DNA from: CAZFLM01 sp964519955
GTDB taxonomy: Bacteria > Armatimonadota > Chthonomonadetes > Chthonomonadales > CAJBBX01
NCBI GenBank assembly: GCA_964519955.1
Contig: CAZFLM010000016.1
Location: 1-64,000 of the forward strand
DNA length: 64,000 nt
Direction: 5' to 3'
Made by a program: the position numbers and the translations under genes. Below are positions 24,912 to 33,597 of the stretch, one piece after another. A model generated the notes under the pieces. The model had not been told where the DNA came from and made no database searches. It saw only the letters and a program-made list of their open reading frames with translations. Numbering within the stretch: position 1 is the first letter of the stretch; each line of letters begins with the position of its first letter.

Positions 24912-26015
24912 TTACGTCCCGGGCGGCGCCGGCTGGGCCTTCTTGGCCAGATACTCCTCGCCGAAGTCGACCTTCAGCTCCACCCACAGCGGCAGGTGGT
25001 CCGACATCTGGTAGGTCCGCCAATCCCGGTAGCGGCGGTGCCTGGCGGCCGGCGTCGGCTCGCCATCGTAGCCCGGCACCACCGCCGCGTACTCCGGCTC
25101 GTCGTCGTCCGCGGCGCCTGCCGTAGCGACGTCTTCCGTCGAGCGGTAGACGTGCCTGTACAGATTGAACACGCCGGCCCGGATCGTCGGCAGGTTCTCG
25201 GCGATGTCCGGGCATAGGAACGCGATCTGGTCGTAGTGCTTGTTGCGCGCCACGTTGGCCGGCAGCGCCTGGATCTGCTGCGGCACCACGAACCCGGGGG
25301 CCGTCAGCGCCGCGAAGGTCTTGTTCGCGGGGTCGTAGATGTTGAAGTCGCCCAGGAGGATCGTGTTATTGCTGCCGTCGTCCCTACGGTCCCACGCATA
25401 CTTCGACTTCGCGCGGTCCGCCATGAACTGGGCCACCGAGCCAATCTCCGCCACACGTTCGGGCGAGTCCGGGTTGTCCTCCCCGTAGATGATGTGCACC
25501 GTGCAGAGCGTGAAGTGGAACCAGCCCGCTCGGAACGCAGCCTCGTACGGGGTGCGAGCTACCTGCCTCACGGGCGCCCCCTTCACGGACGGGAGCACCA
25601 CCTGGCCCGCGAAGCCCTCGAAGGTGACCTTGCGCGAGTCGTACAGGAACGCGAGACGCTCGCTGTTGCCCTGCTTGTCCACCGTCTCATCGGTGATCAG
25701 CAGCTTCCAGTTCCACCCCAGCAGCTTCCGCATCGCCTCCATCGACGACAGATCGTCGCGCACCTCCTGGATCGCCACCAGGTCGAACCGCGAGATGATC
25801 TCCGCGATGTAGTGAAGCGGCTCCGCGGCTCGCGGCCCGTACTTGGCCGACTCGAACTCGCGGATGTTCCAAGTCGCCAGCAGCAGCGTCTCGTCGAGCG
25901 TGCGCCGCGGGATGCCATCGGCCGCGTCGTCGAGCGCAGCCTTCAGCCTCAGCAGGCCCTTCGCGGTGCGCACATCCTCCGGCTTGCGGTTGTCAAGGGT
26001 GTAGTAGAACGCCAT
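24912..26015 (-). CDS. Endonuclease/exonuclease/phosphatase (EEP) family protein
   Basis: A 367-residue DNase I-like metal-dependent phosphodiesterase. Family motifs in order: LLLATWNIREF, DLVAIQEVRDD, HFTLCTVHIIYGE, TILLGDFNIYDP and MSDHLPLWVEL (catalytic His). No signal peptide; nucleic acid or phospho-substrate unknown. The N-terminal 45 residues (YYTLDNRKPEDVRTAKGLL) are an extra helix. Monocistronic, with an inverted repeat after it. Confidence 0.87.
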   Translation of the reverse strand: MAFYYTLDNRKPEDVRTAKGLLRLKAALDDAADGIPRRTLDETLLLATWNIREFESAKYGPRAAEPLHYIAEIISRFDLVAIQEVRDDLSSMEAMRKLLGWNWKLLITDETVDKQGNSERLAFLYDSRKVTFEGFAGQVVLPSVKGAPVRQVARTPYEAAFRAGWFHFTLCTVHIIYGEDNPDSPERVAEIGSVAQFMADRAKSKYAWDRRDDGSNNTILLGDFNIYDPANKTFAALTAPGFVVPQQIQALPANVARNKHYDQIAFLCPDIAENLPTIRAGVFNLYRHVYRSTEDVATAGAADDDEPEYAAVVPGYDGEPTPAARHRRYRDWRTYQMSDHLPLWVELKVDFGEEYLAKKAQPAPPGT

Positions 26016-26184
26016 CGCCTACTCCTCTCCGCCGTCTCTCTCGGCGCGCCACGTGCCTCTGCCGCACGCACCCCAACGATCCCCCATCGCGCGGACCGAT
26101 AGCCTGACGCGGTCTCCTACGATTCCGATGCCAGGATTCCTCCCTATTGCGTCGCCAATGGGAATCTGCCAGTCTTGCCGCACG

Positions 26185-26193
26185 TGATAGAAT
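26185..26193 (+). promoter_or_regulatory. Extended -10 promoter of the phosphohexomutase gene
   Basis: TGA-TAGAAT matches the extended -10 pattern TGnTAnAAT, about 60 bp before the ATG at 26255. No good -35 is present, which extended -10 promoters do not need. Confidence 0.5.
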
Positions 26194-26254
26194 GGGGTTG
26201 CGGAACGCCGACCGGCACGCCGCCAACGCCTCCAGCCGCCAAGGAACGCTCTCG

Positions 26255-27760
26255 ATGCCCGAGTTCAACCTGTCGATGTTCAAGGCCTACGATATCCGAA
26301 CGCCGTCCGATCGCCTGACGGATGACTTGGCCGCGCGCCTGACCCAGGCCGAGGCCGTCTACTTCCGCGACACGCTGGACGCGTCCGGCGTCGTCGTGGC
26401 CCATGATGCGCGGCTCTCCGGGCCGGGTTATCTCGAGATCGGGGCGGACGCCTTCCAGCGGGCCGGCCTCGACGTGGTCGTCATCCCTGGCGTCTGCTCC
26501 ACCTCCCAGTTCTACTACGCCGCCATGCGGCACCCCGAGATGGCGGCCGTCATGTTCGGCGCATCGCACAACCCGGGGAACGACACGGGGCAGAAGGTCC
26601 TCGGGCCCGGCGTAGTGCCCATCGCGGAGGGCATCGGCCCAGAGGGTGGCCTCGACCGCATCAAGGCGCTCTACATCGAGGGAGCGGCGTGCACGGCCGA
26701 CCGCCCCGGCACGCTGTCCGCATATGACCCCACGGCGGAGTACATCGCGTACAGCATGCGCCTGGCCGGCGTCGAGCCAGGCAGCCTGGACGGCGTGCCG
26801 GTGCTGCATGACTACGTGAACGGCGCCGCCGGGCGCGAGATGATGCTGGCGTTCGGGGCCGCCGGGGCCGACCTGACCCCCATGCACTACGAAGCCGACG
26901 GCCGCTTCCCGCTCGGCGACCCGAACCCCGTCAAGCAGAACGTGATCGCCGCCGGGCTCGAACGCCTCGCGCGAGGCCCGTTTCTGCTCGGCACGTTCTT
27001 CGACGGCGACGGCGACCGCATCGACTTCTATCGTGGCGATGGCACCTACGTCTCGTCGAGCTTCGTCTACGCGGGCATTCTACCGCTGATCCGCCGGCGC
27101 TTCCAAGGGGACGGGTTTGGCGTCTTCGCGGACCTGAAGTCCAACCCGCTTGCGGTCATCGAGATGGCCAGGACGGGGGTCACGGTGAATGTGATCCGGA
27201 ACGGGCACTCCCAGATCAAGAATGCGCTGGCCCAGAACCCGATGCTCTTCGGCACGGTCGAGGAGTCGGCGCACTTCTACGAGGCCTTCTACCTCGATGG
27301 CGCGCGCTTCTGCACGGAGAACACGCTCTACATCGCGCTGCTGGTCGCCCGGGCCTGGCGCGACGATCCGGCCCGGTTCGAGCACCTCATCGAGATCCAG
27401 TCGCGCACGGCCCGCGAGCGCGAGTGGGGATACAAGTTCCCCTCCGACGAACAGCGCGCGGAAGCCCTCCTTGCCGTGGAGGCCCGGTTCGCCGAACTGG
27501 GAGCCACCGCCATGACGCACATGCCGAACGGATACGCGCTGGAGGCCACGATGATGCGCCGCGGCATCCCGTTCGATGTCAACTCGACGACGCAGCTCCA
27601 GCCCGACTGGCTTCAGGTCTGCCATCGGGTGTCACAGAGCGAGGCGGGGCTGGCCCGCTGGGAGGTGGTAGCCGAGACGGCTGGCATCGCCTCCGAGGCT
27701 AAGCAGGAGATCGCGCGGACCGTGCGGCAGCACGGAGCGGGCGGGGAGTATCAGGGGTAG
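26255..27760 (+). CDS. Phosphomannomutase/phosphoglucomutase family protein
   Basis: A 501-residue alpha-D-phosphohexomutase, which moves phosphate between C1 and C6 of hexoses to feed nucleotide-sugar synthesis. Motifs: the phosphoserine loop FGASHNPGNDTGQK, the metal loop FFDGDGDRIDFY and the sugar-binding loop GTVEESAHFYEAF. The start at 26255 follows AAGGAA and gives the conserved MFKAYDIRTPSD opening; the longer frame to 26147 lacks family sequence. The enzyme would feed the UDP-sugar enzymes at 21444 and 47800. Phosphoglucosamine specificity is possible but less likely. Confidence 0.9.
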   Translation: MPEFNLSMFKAYDIRTPSDRLTDDLAARLTQAEAVYFRDTLDASGVVVAHDARLSGPGYLEIGADAFQRAGLDVVVIPGVCSTSQFYYAAMRHPEMAAVMFGASHNPGNDTGQKVLGPGVVPIAEGIGPEGGLDRIKALYIEGAACTADRPGTLSAYDPTAEYIAYSMRLAGVEPGSLDGVPVLHDYVNGAAGREMMLAFGAAGADLTPMHYEADGRFPLGDPNPVKQNVIAAGLERLARGPFLLGTFFDGDGDRIDFYRGDGTYVSSSFVYAGILPLIRRRFQGDGFGVFADLKSNPLAVIEMARTGVTVNVIRNGHSQIKNALAQNPMLFGTVEESAHFYEAFYLDGARFCTENTLYIALLVARAWRDDPARFEHLIEIQSRTAREREWGYKFPSDEQRAEALLAVEARFAELGATAMTHMPNGYALEATMMRRGIPFDVNSTTQLQPDWLQVCHRVSQSEAGLARWEVVAETAGIASEAKQEIARTVRQHGAGGEYQG

Positions 27761-27783
27761 GACCTGCCAGACGAGGGGCGGCG

Positions 27784-28389
27784 ATGGACCCGGTGACGCC
27801 GGCGGAGCCCGGTCGAAGGAAGCACTACATCTGGTGGGCGCTTGACGCCGCCGTCATCGTCGCGGCCATGGTTGCGCTCGCCAGGCTCCTCTCGCCCGCG
27901 GAGTTGCCGCCGGAGCGCATCGGCAACTTCGACGACTGGCGGCCCACGCCCGCGGAGATCCGTACCGCGGTCGGCGTCGGGCGGCCCGGCGAGCCCACCG
28001 ACCCTCGTCACGTGCAGTTCGCCGAGATGTTCAAAAGCCGATTCCGGCGCCGAGGGCACGCAGTGGGCGTGCGCTTCACGGATGCCAGAACGGTGTGCCT
28101 GCAGACCGCGGGCATGACCCCGCGCTGGGACATGGCGCACGTCGCCGTCGCGGCCAAGGAAGAGGCCGACGCGGTCTTCGGGGTGGACCACCGGGTGGCG
28201 ATCTTCCAGACCTACATCGGAATGGCGCCGCGCCAGGTGGGCGAGTTGGTGCGCGGCCCGAACGGCCGTGACCTCATCGACCTGGGGAGGGTATACCCGT
28301 GGGCCGCGCACCGCGCGCCACGCACCCACAGGCCCCGCAGTGCGGCTAGCGCAACGCCCAGGGCTCGGCCAACGGGCGCGCCACTGTAG
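27784..28389 (+). CDS. Unrecognised single-pass membrane protein
   Basis: 201 residues. One membrane helix (WWALDAAVIVAAMVALARLL, about 17-36), then a soluble region with no recognised fold (RTVCLQTAGMTPRWDMAHVAVAAKEEADAVFG). The last 30 residues are basic and low-complexity. GAGGGGC lies just before the ATG. It follows the phosphohexomutase by 23 bp on the same strand, so co-transcription is likely. Convergent with gpsA. Confidence 0.6.
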   Translation: MDPVTPAEPGRRKHYIWWALDAAVIVAAMVALARLLSPAELPPERIGNFDDWRPTPAEIRTAVGVGRPGEPTDPRHVQFAEMFKSRFRRRGHAVGVRFTDARTVCLQTAGMTPRWDMAHVAVAAKEEADAVFGVDHRVAIFQTYIGMAPRQVGELVRGPNGRDLIDLGRVYPWAAHRAPRTHRPRSAASATPRARPTGAPL

Positions 28390-28423
28390 AGGAGTTGGGC
28401 GCCGCCGCGCCTCGCCCGGCGCG

Positions 28424-29449
28424 TTACTCCGGGTCTTCGCGGCGCGGTGGGCGCATCATCAGGTCGTGCACGGTGTCTGCGATCGAGCGCCCCTCGAACA
28501 GCGCGCCGTTCATCGCCTCGCAGATCGGCATCTCGACGCCCATCTGCGCGGCAACCCGCCGGATGACCTGCGTCGTCGGCACACCCTCCGCCACCTGGCC
28601 GATCTCCGCCAGCACGTCCGCCATCGGGCGCCCCTGGCCAAGCCCGATGCCGAGGCGGAAGTTGCGCGATAGGCGGCTGCCAGCCGTGGCGATGAGGTCC
28701 CCCACGCCGGCCAGTCCGAGGAACGTCGAGGCGTGCGCGCCCATCGCCTCCCCGAGACGGGTGATCTCGGCCAACCCGCGCGTCATGAGCGCAGCGCGGC
28801 TGTTGTCGCCATAGCCAAGCCCCTCGCAGATGCCCGCTCCGATCGCGATGACGTTCTTCATCGCGCCGGCCAACTCGACCCCCACCACGTCGCCGCTCGT
28901 ATAGACGCGGAAGGTCGGGCCCAACCAGAGAGCCTGGCACGCCGCGGCCGCGACAGGATCGACCGAGGCGGCCACGCTCGCTGTCGGGATGCCGCGCGCC
29001 ACCTCCACCGCCAGGTTCGGCCCGCTCAGCACCGCGAGCCGTCGACGCCCCTCCTCGGCCGGCACGCCGCCGCCCGATGCCGCCGCGTCGACGACGACCT
29101 CGGATAGCCGCCGCCCCGTGCCCGCGTCCAGCCCCTTCCCTGCGTTCACCCAGAGCCTGGCCCCCGCCATGCGCGGAGCAGCCAGAGCAGCCACCTCGGC
29201 CACCACCCCCGATGGCACCGCGAACACAATGCACTCGGCCTCGGACAGGGCCTCGTCCATGAACTCGGTCACGTGTACGTTCGCGCCGAGGCGGATGCCG
29301 GGGAGATACTGGCGGTTCTCCCCGGCGGCCTGAATGGCACGAGCCAACTCGACAGGATGCGCCCACAGACGCACCGATGCGACGCCCGGCAGCAGCGTCG
29401 TTAGCGCCGTGCCCCAACTCCCTGCCCCCAGGATCGCTACTCGGTCCAT
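28424..29449 (-). CDS. gpsA: Glycerol-3-phosphate dehydrogenase [NAD(P)+]
   Basis: A 341-residue soluble enzyme that reduces dihydroxyacetone phosphate to sn-glycerol-3-phosphate for phospholipid synthesis. The NAD motif is VAILGAGSWGTAL. Other family marks: VNAGKGLD (catalytic Lys region), LSGPNLAVEVARGIPTA, the catalytic Lys in VELAGAMKNVIAIGAGICEGL, and LAGVGDLIATA. The ATG lies 2 bp after the stop of the upstream M42 peptidase gene, so they form one operon. Confidence 0.95.
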   Translation of the reverse strand: MDRVAILGAGSWGTALTTLLPGVASVRLWAHPVELARAIQAAGENRQYLPGIRLGANVHVTEFMDEALSEAECIVFAVPSGVVAEVAALAAPRMAGARLWVNAGKGLDAGTGRRLSEVVVDAAASGGGVPAEEGRRRLAVLSGPNLAVEVARGIPTASVAASVDPVAAAACQALWLGPTFRVYTSGDVVGVELAGAMKNVIAIGAGICEGLGYGDNSRAALMTRGLAEITRLGEAMGAHASTFLGLAGVGDLIATAGSRLSRNFRLGIGLGQGRPMADVLAEIGQVAEGVPTTQVIRRVAAQMGVEMPICEAMNGALFEGRSIADTVHDLMMRPPRREDPE

Positions 29450-29451
29450 GT

Positions 29452-30513
29452 CTATGCCAGGTCCATCTCGTAGCCGTACTGCCGGGTGTGCGCATCCTCG
29501 ATGTACCGGGCCAGCAGCGTGATGGACGCCTCGATGTCCGCCACAGACGCTGTCTCGTTCACCGTATGCACGTACCGCGTCGGGATCGAGAGCGTGAAGC
29601 TCGGAACGCCGCCGCGAGAGCGCTGGATGCCGCCGGCGTCCGTGCCGCCCCTCGGCAGGATCTCCAACTGGTACGGGATCTCGTGCTTCTCGGCGACGTC
29701 GCGGAAGTGGCGCACAAGCTTCGGGTGGCAGATAAGCGAGGAGTCCATCACCTTGATGGCCGCGCCGCCGCCCAGCTTGGTCACCTGCTCGTGGTCCGCC
29801 GGCCCCGGGAAGTCGTTCGCGATGGTCACATCGACCGCGATACCCACGTCCGGCCGCAGCGCGTGCGCCGCAGTGGTCGCCCCGCGGAGCCCCACCTCTT
29901 CCTGCACCGTCGCCACCGCCAGAACGTCGGCAGCATGCGCCCCGACCCGCCGCAGCGCCTCGATCATCACGAACACCGCGAGGCGGTCGTCGAGCGTCTT
30001 GCTCACCACGTTGTGGCCCACCAGTTCGGCGGTCCGCGCGAGCGTCACGGCACAGCCGATCTCGACCTTCTCCTTCACCTCGTCGCCCGTCAGCCCGAGG
30101 TCCACGAACAGCTCCTCGACCTTCGGCGCCTTGCCCGCGTCCTCCGGCGACTGCATGTGGATCGGCTTGGCGGACGGCATCAGCACGCCCAGGCTCACGC
30201 TCCCGTCCTTGCCGTGCACGTAGACGCGCTGCGAGACCAGGTTGCGCGGGTCCCAGCCGCCGACCGGATGGATGCGGATGAAGCCCTTGTCGTCGATATG
30301 CTTGACGATGAAGCCGATCTCGTCCATGTGCGCCGCGATCATCACGCGGGGTCCGCCCACGCCGCGCTTCGTGCCGATGACGTTGCCCATCGTATCCAGG
30401 GCGACCTCATCCACCAGCGGGCGCAGTTCCTCGACGATGAGCGAGCGGATCGGCGCCTCGTAGCCCGGGATGCCGGGCGATTCGCACAGTCGCTTCAGCA
30501 GTTCGAAGTTCAC
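29452..30513 (-). CDS. M42 family metallopeptidase (glutamyl aminopeptidase/endoglucanase type)
   Basis: A 353-residue dodecameric-type aminopeptidase. Metal and catalytic marks: MIAAHMDEIGFIVK, DDRLAVFVMIEAL, TVQEEVGLRGA (catalytic Glu pair) and AVDVT. The last ligand His is in SLICHPKLVRH or the nearby YVHTVNE. It starts with GTG at 30513, which follows AAGGAG at 6-nt spacing; the 12 residues upstream in frame are basic and not family-like. It is co-transcribed with gpsA. A paralogue of equal length lies at 35328. Confidence 0.92.
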   Translation of the reverse strand: MNFELLKRLCESPGIPGYEAPIRSLIVEELRPLVDEVALDTMGNVIGTKRGVGGPRVMIAAHMDEIGFIVKHIDDKGFIRIHPVGGWDPRNLVSQRVYVHGKDGSVSLGVLMPSAKPIHMQSPEDAGKAPKVEELFVDLGLTGDEVKEKVEIGCAVTLARTAELVGHNVVSKTLDDRLAVFVMIEALRRVGAHAADVLAVATVQEEVGLRGATTAAHALRPDVGIAVDVTIANDFPGPADHEQVTKLGGGAAIKVMDSSLICHPKLVRHFRDVAEKHEIPYQLEILPRGGTDAGGIQRSRGGVPSFTLSIPTRYVHTVNETASVADIEASITLLARYIEDAHTRQYGYEMDLA

Positions 30514-30567
30514 TAGTCGTCTCCTTGGCGCGGCCCGTCGTCGGGCCACGGCCCCTCAAGATACAAA

Positions 30568-30587
30568 GGGGGACCCGTGGGTCCCCC
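30568..30587 (-). terminator. Intrinsic terminator of the SigH-like gene
   Basis: A perfect 9-bp stem GGGGGACCC / GGGTCCCCC with a 2-nt loop. It is followed on the minus strand by TTTGTATCTT, about 30 nt past the sigma-factor stop. Confidence 0.8.
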
Positions 30588-30618
30588 TCTCGAAACCACT
30601 GTCGTCGCAGGCCGGCCC

Positions 30619-31308
30619 CTACTGCCGAAGCGGCGAGTTCACCAGCAACTCGCTCAGATTCGCGAGCCCCAACGGCACAGTCGAGACCTTCCGCTTGATT
30701 CGAGCGAGCGCGTTGTCCACCGACTTCGTCTTGACGCGCAGCTCGCTCGCGATCTCCCGATAGGACTTGCCCACCTGGTAGCCGGCCAGCACCTGCCACT
30801 CGAACTTCGAGAGCATCTGCTGGAGCAGCTCGTGCAGGCGGCGGGTGTCCTCGCTCTGGAGGGCGATCGTCTCGGGGTCCTGCACGTCGGCGCAGGGCAG
30901 AATGTCGGAGAGGTTCCACTCGGGCCCGCCGTCGTCCGCAGGCGACTCTAGCGAGAGGGATGTGTTCAGCGGCATCTGCTTCTGGCGGGTAGCGGTCTTG
31001 ATGGCGGTGATGATGTGACGCTGGATACAGACTTTGGCAAACGCGGGGAAGGAAATCGCTCTGTCATGGCGGAAGTCAACTATCGCCTGCCAGAGCCCGA
31101 TCATGCCTACCTGCAGAAGGTCTTCTTTCTCGGCGCCCACTAGGAAGTACGACTTCACCTTCGTGCGCACGAGGTTGCGGTACTTGCACAGGAGGTACTC
31201 AGAGGCGCTCTGATCGCCAAGTTGGGCGATCGCCACCACTTCACCGTCGGGCACGTCCACGTAACGCAAGTGGGATGCATTAAGGCGGTGGTGCACGTCG
31301 ATATCCAC
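30619..31308 (-). CDS. sigH: SigH-like RNA polymerase sigma factor
   Basis: A 229-residue sigma factor strongly resembling Bacillus SigH. Region 2: LCKYRNLVRTKVKSYFLVGA, EKEDLLQVGMIGLWQAI and HRHIITAIKTATRQKQMPL in near-identical form (the native run is QRHIITAIKTATRQKQ). Region 4 HTH: KSYREIASELRVKTKSVDNA followed by LARIKRK. It would direct polymerase to an alternative promoter set; in Firmicutes this is the transition to stationary phase and competence. The GTG start at 31308 follows GGGAG and gives about the usual SigH length. It has its own sigma-70 promoter and terminator. Symbol given by resemblance. Confidence 0.88.
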   Translation of the reverse strand: MDIDVHHRLNASHLRYVDVPDGEVVAIAQLGDQSASEYLLCKYRNLVRTKVKSYFLVGAEKEDLLQVGMIGLWQAIVDFRHDRAISFPAFAKVCIQRHIITAIKTATRQKQMPLNTSLSLESPADDGGPEWNLSDILPCADVQDPETIALQSEDTRRLHELLQQMLSKFEWQVLAGYQVGKSYREIASELRVKTKSVDNALARIKRKVSTVPLGLANLSELLVNSPLRQ

Positions 31309-31412
31309 TCTGGTCTCCCAGTCGTTAGGATTGGGTGATCTGGATTTGCTCAGCTTGATGAGGGTCCCGACTCGACCCAGAGGAGGTGCGGCGGCCAACC
31401 ATACCGTGTGAC

Positions 31413-31442
31413 ATTATACACTGCATTCTCGCGAGGGTGCAA
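31413..31442 (-). promoter_or_regulatory. Sigma-70 type promoter of the SigH-like gene
   Basis: On the minus strand, TTGCAC (31442-31437) and a perfect TATAAT (31418-31413) are 18 bp apart. Transcription would start near 31406, leaving a leader of about 100 nt. Confidence 0.75.
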
Positions 31443-31448
31443 CCCTCG
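31432..31448. promoter_or_regulatory. Palindrome overlapping the -35 box of the SigH-like gene
   Basis: CGAGGGT-gca-ACCCTCG is a perfect 7-bp inverted repeat covering the -35 element. It fits a repressor site. It could also be the end hairpin of the 53-aa gene upstream, although it has no U-tract. Confidence 0.5.
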
Positions 31449-31584
31449 TGAGCCACGAACGGTCGAGCGTCGGTTTGCCGTGCCCGCGACCACAGCCTGC
31501 GACTCGTGCACAGAGCCGCCGATCCGTCCGGATGGCGGCTCACGGTTGTCGGCGCACCACGCCCGAAGCGCGTGAGAACCGGGG

Positions 31585-31746
31585 CTACCTGGAAGCTTGC
31601 GTGGCCGCAATCGCAGCCGCCGAGGGCGACTCCGCCCCCACCCGGATCTGCTGATTGCCACAGATGAACGCTGTCAGAACGAGGCACAGGGTCACACCAA
31701 CCAGAGCAGCCAGAACCCACGACGGTGCGCTGACGTACCGAGGCAT
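31585..31746 (-). CDS. Small single-helix membrane protein, 53 aa
   Basis: The protein opens MPRYVSAPSWVLAALVGV, continues with one hydrophobic helix ending near LTAFICG, and has an Ala-rich tail. It has a strong GGGGAGGAAGG site before the ATG and a candidate promoter about 150 bp upstream. No family recognised. It lies between the CapA gene and the sigma gene on the same strand. Confidence 0.55.
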   Translation of the reverse strand: MPRYVSAPSWVLAALVGVTLCLVLTAFICGNQQIRVGAESPSAAAIAATQASR

Positions 31747-31899
31747 ACCGACCTTCCTCCCCTACTTGGCGACTCGCGGAGCGCCGACTTCTACCGGCGG
31801 GTATCCACGATCGGCGCATACTGCCACATGCGTGACCTCTTCCGGCAGACCAGTGGCTTGGCCAGCCTCACGCCCGGGACTTCGTTACCCGAATGGCGC

Positions 31900-31929
31900 A
31901 TTATCGCAGGTTGCAGCCCGACGAATCAA
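31900..31929 (-). promoter_or_regulatory. Candidate promoter for the 53-aa gene
   Basis: On the minus strand, TTGATT (31929-31924) and GATAAT (31905-31900) are 18 bp apart. The site lies just past the CapA stop, so it would start a new transcript across 31746. Confidence 0.5.
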
Positions 31930-31942
31930 GTGCCACAGCCGT

Positions 31943-32980
31943 CTACTTTGGCCCTTTCTGGCGCCGCGCGCCCATGCCGACCGACACCCCGCCAGGGCGC
32001 TTGTCCCCGTGCCGCGCCTTGCCGCCGCGATCGAGCCGCGCCTGGCAATCGACGATCAGCAGATTGACAAGACGCACCTTCGGCGCCCGCCCCTTGGCCA
32101 GCGTGGCCTCCAACATCGCGCTCCATCCACGGCCGCCGTCCTTCAGCGACGACGGGCTTGCCCCGAACACGAAGTTGCCCAGGCTGTACGCGATGGGCTT
32201 GCCGCGATAGGTCTCGACGGGCTGCACGACGTGCGGATGGTGCCCGATCACCAGGTCGGCGCCGGCGTCGATTGCGGCCCGCGCGATCTGGCGCTGGCGG
32301 CTGGAGGGCTTGCGCGCCTGCTCGACGCCCGCATGCAGCGACACGACCAGCGCGTCGACCTGCTTCCGCGCCGCCGCCACCTCCCGCTTCAGGCGCGGCA
32401 GGTCCGCCATGTTCAGCCCGGGCTCGCCGGCCCGCAGCGGCAGGATGCACGGGAACATGCCCAGATAGGCGAGGAACCCCACGCGCAGCCCGCGCACCTT
32501 CACGACCCGCAGGCGCCGTGCCTCAGCAAGTGTGCCACCGCCTCCCACAGGTATGACGCCCGCGTTCTGAAGGTGTTCCACGGTCTGCGCGAGCGCCGCC
32601 TTGCCGTAGTCCAGCGCGTGGTTGTTCGCGAGCGACACCACGTCGAACCCCGCCTCGGACAGGGCGAGCGCGCCGCGAGGGTGCCCACGGAAGTTGAACA
32701 GCTTGGGCACCGGCTGGCCCACCGTCGCGAGACAGCACTCGAGGTTGCCGAACGCGATGTCGGCCTTGCGCAGCATCGGCTTCAGCGCGGCGAACGGGTA
32801 TCCGCGGCCCTTGCGCTCCATCGCCGTCTGCACGGTGCGCGCCAGGCAGATATCGCCCACCGCCAGGAGGCGCACCTCGCCGCCCCGCGCTGTCGCGCCG
32901 CCCCCAGGTCCGGCGCAGCACGGAGCCGCCGCGGAACAGGCTGCCAACACGGCCATCCACGCCGGGAGCCGCCCGATCAC
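31943..32980 (-). CDS. CapA family protein (poly-gamma-glutamate-type), lipoprotein
   Basis: 345 residues. The N-terminus MAVLAACSAAAPC has a lipobox (LAAC), so export and lipid anchoring are likely. The CapA metallophosphatase-like core has VRLLAVGDICLARTVQ, IAFGNLECCLAT, DVVSLANNHALDYGK, VVSLHAGVE, LVIGHHPHVVQPVE and IAYSLGNFVFG. CapA proteins serve in polyglutamate capsule export or envelope processes. GTG at 32980 overlaps the previous stop by 4 bp (GTGA) and follows GGAG. It is the last gene of the operon that starts at 36389. Confidence 0.88.
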   Translation of the reverse strand: MIGRLPAWMAVLAACSAAAPCCAGPGGGATARGGEVRLLAVGDICLARTVQTAMERKGRGYPFAALKPMLRKADIAFGNLECCLATVGQPVPKLFNFRGHPRGALALSEAGFDVVSLANNHALDYGKAALAQTVEHLQNAGVIPVGGGGTLAEARRLRVVKVRGLRVGFLAYLGMFPCILPLRAGEPGLNMADLPRLKREVAAARKQVDALVVSLHAGVEQARKPSSRQRQIARAAIDAGADLVIGHHPHVVQPVETYRGKPIAYSLGNFVFGASPSSLKDGGRGWSAMLEATLAKGRAPKVRLVNLLIVDCQARLDRGGKARHGDKRPGGVSVGMGARRQKGPK

Positions 32981-33597
32981 GCCGCATCCTCCGCCCACCG
33001 AGCCATCGCCTGCGCCTCGTAGCGATCGTACAAGTCGAAGAGCACCTGACGCATGTCACCTCCACATTGGGCGAGTGCGGTCTGCAGCGCCGCGGCGTCT
33101 GGCGCTAGCATATCATGCCCATCGAGCAGCCCCTCCACCACACGCGCGAGGGTCGCCGCGTCCGGTCGGCACTCCCACAGCATCGGCAGCCCGACATCTG
33201 CGTGCGCACTCACCACCAGGCCCACTGCCCGCCTCTTCGAAGCCGCGCGGAGCCAGGCACGACGCCATCTGGGCAGCGAGTCGTACTCGTCGACCAGCAG
33301 CACGCCTCTCCTCGCCGGCCAGGGCACGGTTGCCTCGCGCCCGGCGCGCCACCGCACCACTGAGGACCCCGTGCAGCCCCAGCCGCGCTCGAGCGACGCC
33401 AGCAGCGTCGACTTGCCGGAGCCGTGCGGGCCGACAACCTGGCCGCGCCGCCCGGCCGCCTCGAAGCGTGCGAGAAGCATCTCGGGCGTCACTCCATCGG
33501 GCAGCACGTAGTCCAGCGCCCCCGGCCTCACGCGCGCCGCCGCGAAGGGGTTGCGCGCCGCACCAAAGACCGCCACCCCAGGCTCAGCCGGCAGCAT
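32977..33597 (-). CDS. P-loop NTPase of a conserved operon
   Basis: A 206-residue ATPase. Walker A is VVGPHGSGKSTLLASL near 55; Walker B is GVLLVDEYDSLPRWRRAW near 100. A C-terminal helical region follows (MRQVLFDLYDRYE). Similar small P-loop proteins with a GPHGSGKST motif and a WRRxWLR segment occur in Planctomycetota by recall; their role is not known. It overlaps its upstream neighbour by 14 bp and its downstream neighbour by 4 bp, so all are co-translated. Confidence 0.75.
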   Translation of the reverse strand: MLPAEPGVAVFGAARNPFAAARVRPGALDYVLPDGVTPEMLLARFEAAGRRGQVVGPHGSGKSTLLASLERGWGCTGSSVVRWRAGREATVPWPARRGVLLVDEYDSLPRWRRAWLRAASKRRAVGLVVSAHADVGLPMLWECRPDAATLARVVEGLLDGHDMLAPDAAALQTALAQCGGDMRQVLFDLYDRYEAQAMARWAEDAA

